A stretch of 28,843 nucleotides of DNA. Origin: a virus. The DNA is taken from positions 1-28,843 of IMG/VR virus record IMGVR_UViG_3300042691_004361; one strand, 5' to 3'. Of this stretch, positions 28,680 to 28,843 are shown piece after piece (position 1 is the stretch's first letter; every line of letters begins with the position of its first letter). The notes under the pieces are model-generated. The model ran no database searches. It worked only from the letters and a program-made list of their open reading frames with translations, and had not been told where the DNA came from. Both the position numbers and the translations under genes were made by a program.

Positions 28680-28843
28680 TTACGCGCCGTATGCCTTACC
28701 TGTTTTGTTTGAAACTTCTACTGCCTTCTGGATTTGCTTCATGCTTGTTCCATCGGGCTGGATGCCTTGCTCACGGGCTGAGCGATATGCCTTGAGTTCT
28801 GCATCCCATTTTGTATTAGACATACCAACTTTAGAATTGGCAT
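28680..28843 (-). CDS. Unknown small protein, cut by the right edge
   Basis: The last 53 residues of a leftward gene that continues past the right edge. It is a basic, helical-looking sequence (TKWDAELKAYRSAREQGI, MKQIQKAVEVSNKTGKAYGA). The pattern suggests a small DNA-binding or virion protein. Its start is not visible, although an internal Met near 28823 could serve. Confidence 0.55.
   Translation of the reverse strand, partial: ANSKVGMSNTKWDAELKAYRSAREQGIQPDGTSMKQIQKAVEVSNKTGKAYGA

Noticed and set aside
1-28843. Integrase, attachment site or lysogeny repressor
   Set aside because: No recombinase signature, tRNA-derived repeat or repressor gene was found in the window; temperate life cannot be shown.

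Overview
The window looks like part of the genome of a tailed phage infecting an actinobacterium. A WhiB-type iron-sulfur regulator at 10139-10501 points to an actinobacterial host, because WhiB proteins are essentially confined to Actinobacteria and their phages. Base composition is moderate rather than strongly GC-rich, so a low-GC actinobacterium, for example a freshwater planktonic lineage, is a reasonable guess but only an inference. No tape-measure gene is visible and the tail genes are short connector and fibre genes, which suggests a short-tailed (podovirus-like) particle. No major capsid or scaffold gene, integrase, tRNA or CRISPR array is seen. One gene runs off the right edge, so this is an incomplete genome.

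Layout. (1) 65-4510, leftward: large terminase, portal, a small basic protein and a virion-type protein. (2) 4511-5374, non-coding and divergent: hairpins in front of the terminase, a GC-rich inverted-repeat island, and paired palindromes and direct repeats. (3) 5375-8318, rightward: a SprT-like protein that has lost its metal-binding motif, an amidoligase-type ligase, four small proteins and a class II glutamine amidotransferase, closed by a strong terminator. (4) 8319-8631, non-coding: promoter, 12-bp inverted repeat and AT-rich tract. (5) 8632-10501, rightward: small proteins, a DUF3846 protein, a secreted lytic transglycosylase-like protein and WhiB, ending at a terminator shared with the opposing operon. 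(6) 10555-16631, leftward, the replication block: Cas4-like nuclease, zinc protein, DnaB-like ATPase, two overlapping unknown genes, glycosyltransferase, Holliday-junction-resolvase-like nuclease, a primase split over two genes, a second nuclease, a sigma-like factor and dNMP kinase. (7) 16699-17113, rightward: two zinc-ribbon proteins. (8) 17207-28843, leftward: lysis genes (holin-like, M15 peptidase, small membrane protein), a large tail protein, three related tip proteins (two with glycine-rich domains), an Ala/Ser-rich fibre, a connector, small basic virion proteins and a proteasome/HslV-like hydrolase.

The most unusual property is an exact 8-bp palindrome, GTTTAAAC, counted 37 times where about half a copy is expected by chance. 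Twenty-nine copies lie between 4869 and 14388. It occurs inside genes in two reading frames, in promoter regions, and at six gene ends where it supplies the last Val codon and the TAA stop, often directly followed by the next ATG. It looks like the binding site of a dimeric phage- or host-encoded protein and deserves follow-up. Other candidates are a possible three-way-junction RNA at 6673-6745, a terminase leader with mutually exclusive hairpins, and a repeated start-associated sequence in the first rightward operon.
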